Assembly: GCA_028283825.1 (NCBI GenBank)
Contig: JAPWJW010000003.1
Span: forward strand, 930,001-994,000
Source: Azospirillaceae bacterium
GTDB taxonomy: Bacteria > Pseudomonadota > Alphaproteobacteria > Azospirillales > Azospirillaceae
Length of the DNA stretch: 64,000 nucleotides
Reading direction: 5' to 3'
In this document: one piece after another, positions 54,470 to 62,422 of the stretch
Layout of the letters: the number at the start of each line of letters is the position of its first letter
Numbering within the stretch: the stretch's first letter is position 1
Made by a program: the position numbers and the translations under genes
Notes under the pieces: generated by a model
Seen by the model: only the letters and a program-made list of their open reading frames with translations
Database searches by the model: none
Told to the model about the DNA's origin: nothing

Positions 54470-56209
54470 ATGGCAAACGACACCCCCTCTGCGCGCGTCC
54501 TGTCCGCCAGCACCAGCGTGGATGCGCTGCGGCGGGAGGCCAAGCGCTGGCTGAAGGCCCTTACCGGCGGCGACACGCAAGCCGCCCTGCGTTTCCTCAC
54601 CCAGTTCCCCGGCCACACTGCCCCGCCCACCCTGCGCGAGGTGCAGCAGGCGCTGGCGCGCGAGCACGGCCACGCCAGCTGGGCGGCCCTGAAGCAGGAG
54701 GTGGAGGACCGGACCCGCACGCACGCGGAGCGCGTGCGCCTGTTCCTGGAGAAATCCGTCCATCGCTACGGCACCGATCCGGCCACGCGCACCTGGGGCG
54801 ATTATGAGCGCGACGGCCCGGCCCGTGGTACCGTGGCCGCCCGCCTGCTGGCCCGACATCCCGAAATCGCGCGGGCCGACATCCACACCGCCGTCGCCGC
54901 CCACGACCTGGAAACCGTCGGCACCCTGCTGGGCCGCGATCCCGGCCTGGCGCACCACCGCAGCGATTTCGACGGCTGGACGCCCCTGATCCGCCTGGCC
55001 TATGCCCGCCTGCCGCCGGACGTGCAGCGGGACGCGCTGGCCGTCGCCACCCTGCTGCTGGACGCGGGCGCCGACGCGGACGCCGGCTGGTCGGACAAGA
55101 ACCCGGAATTCACCGCCCTGGTGGGCGTCATCGGCGGTGGCGAGGGCGGGCAATCGCCCCATCCCGATGCCGAGGCTTTCGCCCGCCTGCTGATCGACCG
55201 GGGTGCCGACCCGCTGGCCGCCCAGGCGCTGTACAACACCTCGCTGGGCGACGACGACACCTTCTGGCTGGGCTGGCTGTGGGCGGAATCGGCCAGGCGG
55301 AATGAGACGGCCAGATGGACCGGCCCCGCCCCCAATGCCCTGGGGGGCAAGAAATCGGCCAGCGCCGTCGCCTACCTGCTGGGCAACGCCGTGAACAACA
55401 ACCATCCGAACCGGGTGCGCTGGCTGCTGGACCACGGCGCCGACGCGCGCGGCGTCAACTTCTACAGCGGCCTGCCGGTCATCAAGCACGCCGTGCTGGG
55501 CGGGTACGGGGCCGTGGCCGATCTGCTGGTCCACCATGGCGCCACGCGGCCGCAACTGACGGCGGCGGAGGCCTTCGTGGCAGCGGTCGCGGCCGGCGAT
55601 ACGGCCACTGTAGATCGGCTGGCGCGGGCGCATCCAACCCTGCCGACACTCCCCCTCGCCATGACGGTCGCCATCGCCAGGGGCGCCACCGCCATGATGG
55701 AAACCCTGCTGGATCTGGGCATGCCGCCCGATGTGGGAGATGACAAGAACTACCGCGCCCTGCACGTCGCCGCCGACCACGGCGCTGTCGATATCGCCCG
55801 CCTGCTGATCGCACGCGGGGCGGAGGTGGACGCACTGGAGCAGCGCTACGGCGGATCGCCCCTGACCCACGCCGTCTATCACGGCCATGCAGCCATGGCC
55901 GACCTGCTGGCCGGACACAGCCGCAATTTCCGCGGCCTGTGTTTCGCCGGCGCGGTGGACCGGCTGCGCGCCTTGCTGACCGAGGAAACTGACCGCGCCA
56001 ACCGCCAGGACCGGGAGGGCGAGCCGCCCCTGTTCTGCCTGCCCGACGACCCGGCCAAAGCGATGGCGGTGGCGGAACTGCTGCTGTCCTTCGGTGCCGA
56101 TCCCGCCTTCCGCAACCCGCTGGGCCATACCCCGGCCGAGGGCGCCCGCCGCCGGGGCCTGGACGATGCCGCCGACCTGATCGACCTGGCGGCGGGGGGC
56201 GACACTTGA
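54470..56209 (+). CDS. Ankyrin-repeat protein
   Basis: 579 residues, no signal peptide or membrane helix. The N-terminus (STSVDALRREAKRWLKALTG then TLREVQQALAREHGHASWAAL) is the conserved leader module found on many bacterial ankyrin proteins. Several ankyrin units follow, for example DGWTPLIRLAYARL, LHVAADHGAVDIARLLIARG, SPLTHAVYHGHAAMADLL and LGHTPAEGARRRGLDDAADL. Probably a cytoplasmic protein-protein scaffold. A GGAAGGAAGG ribosome site fixes the start at 54470. Confidence 0.9.
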   Translation: MANDTPSARVLSASTSVDALRREAKRWLKALTGGDTQAALRFLTQFPGHTAPPTLREVQQALAREHGHASWAALKQEVEDRTRTHAERVRLFLEKSVHRYGTDPATRTWGDYERDGPARGTVAARLLARHPEIARADIHTAVAAHDLETVGTLLGRDPGLAHHRSDFDGWTPLIRLAYARLPPDVQRDALAVATLLLDAGADADAGWSDKNPEFTALVGVIGGGEGGQSPHPDAEAFARLLIDRGADPLAAQALYNTSLGDDDTFWLGWLWAESARRNETARWTGPAPNALGGKKSASAVAYLLGNAVNNNHPNRVRWLLDHGADARGVNFYSGLPVIKHAVLGGYGAVADLLVHHGATRPQLTAAEAFVAAVAAGDTATVDRLARAHPTLPTLPLAMTVAIARGATAMMETLLDLGMPPDVGDDKNYRALHVAADHGAVDIARLLIARGAEVDALEQRYGGSPLTHAVYHGHAAMADLLAGHSRNFRGLCFAGAVDRLRALLTEETDRANRQDREGEPPLFCLPDDPAKAMAVAELLLSFGADPAFRNPLGHTPAEGARRRGLDDAADLIDLAAGGDT

Positions 56210-56241
56210 CGCGGGGGCGGCAGCCCCCATCCTTGCTGTCC

Positions 56242-57714
56242 ATGAAGCGATGGAAACGATACGGCGCGGCGCTGACGGCCGCCTGGCTGGCGCTGGCGCC
56301 CCCGTCGGCGCGCGCCGCCCTTCCCGTGGATTGGGGCCGGGTGGCCGAGCGGGATTTGCAGGCCATCCACGACATCCTGGCGACCAGCCACCCGGCCATG
56401 GTGGTGCAGCGGGACGCCGCCCCCTTCCGCGCCTGGCTGGAGAACGGCTGGACAGAGGCCAAGAAGCTTCTGCCCCAGGTGAAGGACCCGATCAGCTATT
56501 TCGACCTGCTGACCTTCTACGCCGGCGGCTTCCGCGACAGCCATATCGGCGTCAACGCGGTGCCAGGCACGCCGCAAGGGGGGCGAACCTTCCAATGGCC
56601 GGGCTTCAGCGTGGCCTGGACCGGCACGGCCTATGCCGTCACCGACCATCCCGCCGACAAGCGCTTGCCGCCGGCAGGCGCCCAACTGACGACCTGCGAC
56701 GACAGCCCGGCCGACGCCCTGACCCGTGACCGCCAGGGCCGGCGCGGGGTGAACATCGACCTGGAGCCGCGACGACGCGCCGCCGCGTATTGGCTGCTGT
56801 GGAGCACCGAGGGCCTGTTCCTGCCGCCGCTGAAGGCCTGCGTCTTCCGGTTGCCGGACGGAACGGCGCGGTCCTATCCCCTGACCTACCGCGCGGCCGA
56901 ACCCATCGACATCTCCGCCGCGTCCCCCACCAGCACCCATGCCCGCTTCGGCGTGGAGCGCTGGGGCCCGGACGGGTGGTGGATCGGCGCGCCCGACATG
57001 CAGGACGAGAGGGAATGGCGGCGCCTGCTGGCAGCGGTGAAGATGCACCGTGAGGCGTTGCGCCACGCCCGCACGGTGGTGATCGACCTGCGCGGCAATG
57101 ACGGCGGCGACAGCGGTTACGCCGAAACCCTGGCCAAGCTGCTGTGGGAGCCTGAACTGGTGGACGCCGACCGCCCCAACCTGGGCCCCGTCGTCTATCG
57201 CGCCACCCAGATGAACCGCGACACGATGGCGGCCAACCTGAAAACGGTGGAGACGGCCACCACCCTGTCGGACGAGGCCCGCACCCTGCGCGCCCTGGTG
57301 AAACGCTACGACGACGCCATCGCCGCCGGCCAGGCCAGCTTCACCGAAACGGCGGAGAACCCGGCCCCCACCCACCCGGCGCACCGGCCCATCAACCCCA
57401 TGCGCGGCCAGATGATCCTGCTGACCGACGGCACCTGCACCTCCGCCTGCCTGGACCTGATGGATCTGTTCCAGGCCATGCCCAATGTGCGCCAGGCGGG
57501 CGCGGAGACCGGCGCCGACACCATCTTCATGGAGATGACCAGGACGCCCCTGCCCTCCGGCTATGCCGGCCTGCACTTCGGCCACAAGGCGTGGGTGGAC
57601 CGCCCGCGCGGCAGCAACATCAGCTACAAGCCCGCCCCCGCCCTGACCTGGACCGGCAGCCCGGCGGATGACGCGGGGGAGCGCAAATGGCTGGCGGGGG
57701 CGGTGGGGCCGTGA
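56242..57714 (+). CDS. Exported S41-like (C-terminal processing) protease
   Basis: 490 residues with a signal peptide (YGAALTAAWLALAPPSARA). A C-terminal peptidase-S41-type domain is suggested by TVVIDLRGNDGGDSGYAETLA and by ILLTDGTCTSACLDLMDL, where the Ser is the expected nucleophile. The N-terminal domain has no clear PDZ. Family assignment is moderate because the overall similarity is to uncharacterised S41-like proteins. The ATG at 56242 opens the signal peptide; an upstream TTG at 56206 overlaps the ankyrin stop and would also be possible. Confidence 0.78.
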   Translation: MKRWKRYGAALTAAWLALAPPSARAALPVDWGRVAERDLQAIHDILATSHPAMVVQRDAAPFRAWLENGWTEAKKLLPQVKDPISYFDLLTFYAGGFRDSHIGVNAVPGTPQGGRTFQWPGFSVAWTGTAYAVTDHPADKRLPPAGAQLTTCDDSPADALTRDRQGRRGVNIDLEPRRRAAAYWLLWSTEGLFLPPLKACVFRLPDGTARSYPLTYRAAEPIDISAASPTSTHARFGVERWGPDGWWIGAPDMQDEREWRRLLAAVKMHREALRHARTVVIDLRGNDGGDSGYAETLAKLLWEPELVDADRPNLGPVVYRATQMNRDTMAANLKTVETATTLSDEARTLRALVKRYDDAIAAGQASFTETAENPAPTHPAHRPINPMRGQMILLTDGTCTSACLDLMDLFQAMPNVRQAGAETGADTIFMEMTRTPLPSGYAGLHFGHKAWVDRPRGSNISYKPAPALTWTGSPADDAGERKWLAGAVGP

Positions 57715-57736
57715 ATGCGGCAACCGAAGCCGCCCG

Positions 57737-58162
57737 TCAGATTTCCATCAACGGCCGCACGTCCCCATCGAAAATAGTGGGGGGAACCTGCGCCAGCTTG
57801 CGGACCAGGCGGTCATCCGCGGTGACGAAGGGACAACCGTATTCAAGGGCCGCGACCAGATAAAAGCAGTCGTACGCGGGGTGTCCCAAATCAATGGACA
57901 GCTGCGTCGCCTTCTCGAAGATTTGCCGCATGGGCAGCAATTCCAGGCTTGCCGTTTGGATCAGGCGCACGGCCATCCGCGCCTCTTCCCGCAGCAATTC
58001 CTGACGCTGGACCTTCTTCCATAGAATATTCGCGCATTCGGGCAGTAGAAGATCGGGGGCGATCAGCCGATAACGGCGCAGCAGCGAAAGCGCCCGCGCC
58101 GTCCCATCTTCGTCCACCACCCATTTGATCGCCACACTGGCGTCGATGACGCGGTCCGTCAC
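57737..58162 (-). CDS. vapC: PIN-domain ribonuclease toxin (VapC-like)
   Basis: 141 residues with the PIN acidic residues in VIDASVAIKWVVDED (first Asp), LLLPECANILWKKV (Glu), and HPAYDCFYLVAALE plus FVTADDRLV (the closing Asp residues). It cleaves RNA when free of its antitoxin. It overlaps the upstream antitoxin gene by 4 bp (ATGA), the classic type II toxin-antitoxin layout. Confidence 0.92.
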   Translation of the reverse strand: MTDRVIDASVAIKWVVDEDGTARALSLLRRYRLIAPDLLLPECANILWKKVQRQELLREEARMAVRLIQTASLELLPMRQIFEKATQLSIDLGHPAYDCFYLVAALEYGCPFVTADDRLVRKLAQVPPTIFDGDVRPLMEI

Positions 58163-58398
58163 CGTTCTTCCCGCCCCTCACGCTGCAACTGTTCGGCGGG
58201 CGTGTGTGTCCGCCCCTTCGACAGCTGCCTCAGTTCAGCCGCCAGGCTTTCGAAGGAGGGTTCCAGTTCAATGGCCAAGGCGTGCCGCAGAATTTCGCGG
58301 TGCTCCGCCTCCACCGACCGGCCATGACGTGCGGCCCGCTGTTTCAGCCGGGCGATGAGATCGTCATCGAGATTGCGTACGTGCAGATTTCCAGCCAT
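58159..58398 (-). CDS. vapB: FitA/VapB-type ribbon-helix-helix antitoxin
   Basis: 79 residues. LHVRNLDDDLIARLKQRAARHGRSVEAEHREILRHAL is the Arc-like ribbon-helix-helix DNA-binding part of FitA-type antitoxins, and the C-terminal stretch would wrap the toxin. The ATG at 58398 has GGAGGG close upstream. The operon should be autorepressed by the pair. Confidence 0.88.
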   Translation of the reverse strand: MAGNLHVRNLDDDLIARLKQRAARHGRSVEAEHREILRHALAIELEPSFESLAAELRQLSKGRTHTPAEQLQREGREER

Positions 58399-58466
58399 GA
58401 CCACCCTCCGCCGCTAGCGTTGAGATCAATGATCCCATCATCTGGTTTTGGCGGCAAGATGACTGG

Positions 58467-59291
58467 CTATACCCACCCCGAAAAGTCGAAGCGCGGGCGG
58501 AAGCCCAGCACCCGGACGGCGCGGCTGGCATCGTAGACACGGTCCAGCCGTGCCGGCAGGGGCCAGCCCCGGCGGTCGAACAGGGCCACCACACGCGGCA
58601 GGCGGTCGCGGATCAGGCCGGCGGCGTCCTGGGCCAACGCCCCGGCGTCCGCGCGGGTGAAGGGCGTCAGGGCGGAGATGACGAAGGTGCCGGGCACGTC
58701 CACGCCGGCGGCGTGCACATGCGCCGCCGCCGCGTCGGCCATGGCGAGGCCACGATGCAGGCGGTGGGCGGCGCGCAGGGGCGCCACCTCGCGGAAGCAG
58801 CGGGCGATGCGCAGGATGGCGGCGCCGCGCGGGAAAGCGGCGCCGGCGCACAGGCGTTCGGCATCCCGCTTGGTTTCGTCGTAGATGTCGCGCGGACGCG
58901 GGGCCAAATCCTCATCCACCCAGGCGATGCCGCCATCGGGCGGCACCAGCGCGTGACCGTAGAGGGAGGTGGTGGAGGTATAAACGAAGCGCCCCACGCC
59001 GGCCCGGCCGCCCAAGTCCAGCAGCGTGGCGGTGGCATCGACGTTGACGCGGCGGAACGCGTCATCGGGCACCTGACCCACCTGGGGTGCGTGCAGGGCC
59101 GCGGTGTGCACGACGACATCCGCGCCCGCCACCGAGCGGGCCAGGACGTGGGCGTCGCACATGTCGGCCACGATGTCGGTGCCGGGCCCCGGGCGCAAAT
59201 CCAGCCCACGCACCGACCAGCCACGCGCCCGCGCCTGGCGGACGATGGTGGCGCCCAGGGCGCCGGAGGAACCGGTGACCAGCAAACGCAT
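58467..59291 (-). CDS. NAD-dependent epimerase/dehydratase (extended SDR)
   Basis: 274 residues: RLLVTGSSGALGATIVRQAR at the cofactor site, VVVHTAALHAPQ, and catalytic YDETKRDAERL, preceded by the STTSLYG segment, as in UDP-sugar epimerase-like extended SDRs. Short for the family. The conserved C-terminal substrate region is only loosely present. Lies between the toxin-antitoxin pair and the FAH gene, separated from the latter by a terminator. Confidence 0.87.
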   Translation of the reverse strand: MRLLVTGSSGALGATIVRQARARGWSVRGLDLRPGPGTDIVADMCDAHVLARSVAGADVVVHTAALHAPQVGQVPDDAFRRVNVDATATLLDLGGRAGVGRFVYTSTTSLYGHALVPPDGGIAWVDEDLAPRPRDIYDETKRDAERLCAGAAFPRGAAILRIARCFREVAPLRAAHRLHRGLAMADAAAAHVHAAGVDVPGTFVISALTPFTRADAGALAQDAAGLIRDRLPRVVALFDRRGWPLPARLDRVYDASRAVRVLGFRPRFDFSGWV

Positions 59292-59305
59292 GGCGGCAAC
59301 CCGTG

Positions 59306-59341
59306 CAAAAAGAAACGGGGGCGGATCGCCCCGCCCCCGTT
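59306..59341 (-). terminator. Intrinsic terminator of the FAH-family gene
   Basis: AACGGGGGCGG (59314-59324) and CCGCCCCCGTT (59331-59341) are perfect 11-bp arms with a 6-nt loop. On the minus strand the stem is followed by TTCTTTTT. Located 28 bp after the stop at 59370. Confidence 0.88.
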
Positions 59342-59369
59342 CTTCTATACCATCAGCGGCGACGGCACC

Positions 59370-60221
59370 TCAGCGGTGCCAGGCCACCACGTTCTGCTGC
59401 TGGGTGCCCAGCGTGTCGGAGCCCAGGCGGATGACGTCGCCGGCCTTGAGGTAGACGGCCTCCGGCTTCATGCCCATGCCCACACCCGGCGGGGTGCCGG
59501 TGGTGATCAGGTCGCCGGGCTGCAGGGTCATGAAGCGGCTGATGTAGCTGACCAGCGTGGCAACACCGAACACCATGGTGCCGGTGTTGCCGGTCTGGCG
59601 GCGGGTGCCGTTGACGTCCAGCCACAGATCAATGTTCTGCGGGTCGCCGACCTCATCCTTGGTCACCAGCCAGGGGCCGACGGGGCCGAAGGTGTCGCAG
59701 CCCTTGCCCTTGTCCCAGGTGCCGCCGCGTTCGATCTGGTACTCGCGCTCCGACACGTCGTTGATCAGGGCGTAGCCGGCGACATGATCCAGGGCGTCGG
59801 CCTCGTCCACGTAACGGGCGGTCTTGCCGATGACGATGCCCAGCTCGACCTCCCAATCGGTCTTCACACTGCCCTGGGGCAGCATGACCTCATCATTGGG
59901 GCCGGTCAGGCAGCTGACGGCCTTGGTGAACAGCACCGGTTCCTTGGGCAGGGGCAGGTTCGATTCCGCCGCGTGGTCGGCATAGTTCAGGCCCACGGCC
60001 AGGAACTTGGAGATGCCGGTGTAGGGCACGCCCAGGCGCGGGGTGCCGGGCACCACCGGCAGGCTGGCCGGGTCCAGCGCCGCCAGCTTCGCCAGGCTTT
60101 CCGCCGACAGCTGGGCGGGGCCGATGTCGGCCACATGGCCCGACAGGTCGCGGATCTGGCCGGCGGCGTCCAGCAGGCCGGGTTTCTCCTGGCCCACGGG
60201 GCCGTAACGCAGCAGCTTCAT
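59370..60221 (-). CDS. Fumarylacetoacetate hydrolase family protein
   Basis: 283 residues, FAH superfamily. KFLAVGLNYADHAAES is the family entry motif; metal ligands are in DWEVELGIVIGK (E-x-E) and LINDVSEREYQ (Asp). The C-terminal TGTPPGVGMGMKPEAVYLKAGD is diagnostic. The family includes ureidoglycolate lyases, 2-keto-4-pentenoate hydratases and acylpyruvases; the exact reaction is not fixed by sequence. AGGAA precedes the ATG; a strong terminator follows. Confidence 0.9.
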   Translation of the reverse strand: MKLLRYGPVGQEKPGLLDAAGQIRDLSGHVADIGPAQLSAESLAKLAALDPASLPVVPGTPRLGVPYTGISKFLAVGLNYADHAAESNLPLPKEPVLFTKAVSCLTGPNDEVMLPQGSVKTDWEVELGIVIGKTARYVDEADALDHVAGYALINDVSEREYQIERGGTWDKGKGCDTFGPVGPWLVTKDEVGDPQNIDLWLDVNGTRRQTGNTGTMVFGVATLVSYISRFMTLQPGDLITTGTPPGVGMGMKPEAVYLKAGDVIRLGSDTLGTQQQNVVAWHR

Positions 60222-60350
60222 TGCTATTCCTACCCTGAAATTGAAACGTCAGCTTTGGCGGCGGCAGTGTCGGCCCAAGGTGACACCGCTGGCAATGCCG
60301 AACCTGTCATGACGGCGCATCTTCCCCCGGACTTGACGCCGCAGCCGGCA

Positions 60351-61259
60351 TCATTCCCCCCGGATATAGGCGCCCAGGCCCCGCGCCAGATGGTCGTGCA
60401 GCAGGCGCACCCGGCGGCTGGCCTTCAAATCCTGGTGCATGACCAGCCAGACGCCCAGGTCCAGGCGGAAGGCCTGGGGCAGCACGGACACCAGATCGGG
60501 GTCGCGCCGGGCCAGCCCCGTCTGGCACATGCCGATGCCATAGCCGGCACGGATGGCCGCCAGTTGCGCCAGGTCGCTGTCGGCCCGGAAGGCGAAGGCG
60601 TCGCGCGACAGATCCACGCCCTGGCTTTCCACTGTGCCGCGCAGGGCCCGCACCGCCGCCGTTTCCCGGTCAAAGCCGATCAGGCTGTGCCGGTTCAGAT
60701 CGGCCAGGGTCCCGGGCACGCCATGGGCGTCCAGATAGCGGCGATGGGCGTGGAAGCCCACCGGGATGGCGCCCAGGGACAGCGCCAGCAGGGCGCCCTG
60801 GATAGGCCGCACCATGCGCACGGCGATGTCCGCGTCACGGCGCAGCAGATCCTCCGTGTCGTTGGACAGGGACAGCTCCACCGCCACGCCGGGATGGTCA
60901 CGGTGGAAGGCGGCCAGGATGGGCGGCAGCACCTCCACCCCCACCACCTCGCTGGCCGTCAGGCGCACGGCACCCCGCAGCGCGTCAGCCGGGCCGGAAA
61001 CGGTGCGCAGCAAGGCCGCCGCGGCGGCGGCCATCACCTCCGCATGCGGGCGCAGTTCCAGGGCGGTTTCGGTGGGCCGCAGCCCCTGGGGGCTGCGGGT
61101 GAACAGGGCGGCGCCCAGCCTGCGCTCCAGTTCCTCCACATGGCGGCCGACGCTGGGCTGGGTCAGGCCCAGCACGCGGCCCGCCGCCGACAGGCTGCCC
61201 TCCCGCACCACGGCAAGGAAGGAGCGGTAGAGTTCCCATCCGGGTTCGGCGTCAGTCAT
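60351..61259 (-). CDS. LysR-family regulator divergent from an epimerase-like gene
   Basis: 302 residues. HTH: GSLSAAGRVLGLTQPSVGRHVEELERRLG; effector domain follows with FRADSDLAQLAAIRAGYGIGM. The ATG at 61259 gives the usual leader; an earlier in-frame ATG at 61307 would reach into the A/T-rich spacer. Divergent from the gene at 61349 across 89 bp, so that is the probable target. It may also act on the FAH gene 129 bp downstream. Confidence 0.88.
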   Translation of the reverse strand: MTDAEPGWELYRSFLAVVREGSLSAAGRVLGLTQPSVGRHVEELERRLGAALFTRSPQGLRPTETALELRPHAEVMAAAAAALLRTVSGPADALRGAVRLTASEVVGVEVLPPILAAFHRDHPGVAVELSLSNDTEDLLRRDADIAVRMVRPIQGALLALSLGAIPVGFHAHRRYLDAHGVPGTLADLNRHSLIGFDRETAAVRALRGTVESQGVDLSRDAFAFRADSDLAQLAAIRAGYGIGMCQTGLARRDPDLVSVLPQAFRLDLGVWLVMHQDLKASRRVRLLHDHLARGLGAYIRGE

Positions 61260-61348
61260 AAATTTATGTATATCGATGGCACGATTTTCCGCAATTACGT
61301 CTATCAACCCGCCCCCTCATCCTCTCCTCACCAACCGAGGAGGACGAC
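61260..61348. promoter_or_regulatory. Divergent LysR / epimerase control region
   Basis: 89-bp spacer, A/T-rich in its first 40 bases next to the LysR start, which is the typical place for a LysR site and overlapping promoters. No individual box could be assigned with confidence. Confidence 0.4.
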
Positions 61349-62353
61349 ATGACGAACACGACGACGAACGGCAGGACGGCGCTGGTGGTGGGGGCCCGGG
61401 GCGGCATCGGCGGGGCGACGGCGGCGGCCCTGCTGCGCCACGGCTGGACGGTGCGGGCGCTGGCGCGGGGGCCGTCTCAGCGCACGGATCTGGCGGCCGC
61501 CCAATGGATCAGGGGTGACGCCCTGAACGCCGCCGACATCGCGGCCGCCGCCATGGGCGTGGACGTCATCGTCCATGCCGTGAACCCGCCCGGCTACAAG
61601 GATTGGGACCGGGTGGTGCTGCCCATGCTGGACAACAGCCTCAAGGCGGCCCAGGCCAACGGCGCCCGCATCGTCCTGCCGGGCACCATCTATAACTACG
61701 GCCCGGATGCGCCGGACATCCTGACGGAGGACACGGCGCAGAACCCGGTGACGGTGAAGGGCGGCATCCGGGTGGCGATGGAGCGGCGCCTGCGGGCGGC
61801 CGCCGACGGGGGCACGCCCGTGCTGATCCTGCGTTTCGGCGATTTCTTCGGCCCCGACGCCGGCGGCAGCTGGTTCAGCCAGGGGCTGGTGAAACCCGGC
61901 CAGCCGGTGATGGCCATCCCCTACCCCGGCGCCCACGATGTGGGCCATGCCTGGGCCTACCTGCCCGACGCGGCGGAGGCGCTGGCCCGGTTGCTGGACC
62001 GGCGGGACGACCTGCCGACCTTCGCCACCTTCCAATTCGGCGGCCACTGGCTGGACCGGGGTGTCGCCATGGCGGAGGCCATCCAGCATGCCGTGGTCAC
62101 GACCGGCGCCAGGCGCCCGCGCATCACCGCCTTCCCCTGGTGGCTGGTCCACCTGGCCAGCCCCTTCGTCACCACGTTCCGCGAATTGCGGGAGATGCGC
62201 TACCTCTGGCAGCGCCCCCTGCGCCTGGACAACGCCAGGCTCACCGCCTTTTTGGGCACCGAGCCGCACACGCCGCTGGACCGCGCCGTGGCCGACACCC
62301 TGGCCAGCCTGGGGTGCCTGCCCCGGCGACAGGATGCCGCACCCCGGCCTTGA
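61349..62353 (+). CDS. NAD(P)-binding epimerase/reductase-like protein
   Basis: 334 residues. Cofactor motif ALVVGARGGIGGATAAALL; HAVNPPGYKDW and VLPGTIYNYGPD are typical of NAD-dependent epimerase/NmrA-like proteins. The usual YxxxK is not obvious: near the expected place it reads TVKGGIRVAMERRL. GAGGAGG precedes the ATG. Divergent from the LysR gene. Substrate unknown. Confidence 0.83.
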   Translation: MTNTTTNGRTALVVGARGGIGGATAAALLRHGWTVRALARGPSQRTDLAAAQWIRGDALNAADIAAAAMGVDVIVHAVNPPGYKDWDRVVLPMLDNSLKAAQANGARIVLPGTIYNYGPDAPDILTEDTAQNPVTVKGGIRVAMERRLRAAADGGTPVLILRFGDFFGPDAGGSWFSQGLVKPGQPVMAIPYPGAHDVGHAWAYLPDAAEALARLLDRRDDLPTFATFQFGGHWLDRGVAMAEAIQHAVVTTGARRPRITAFPWWLVHLASPFVTTFRELREMRYLWQRPLRLDNARLTAFLGTEPHTPLDRAVADTLASLGCLPRRQDAAPRP

Positions 62354-62422
62354 AAGCCTGGACACCGCCGGCCCAATCGCCCATCAAGATTGGATACAAA
62401 ATCCCCCCTAGAGGAGATGGGC

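Noticed and set aside
54287-57723. Minus-strand open frames opposite the ankyrin and S41-like genes
   Set aside because: Composition is antisense-like, and both plus-strand genes show clear domains and ribosome sites.
58713-61352. Long plus-strand open frame of about 880 codons across three minus-strand genes
   Set aside because: It crosses the FAH gene, its terminator and the LysR gene; composition is antisense-like.
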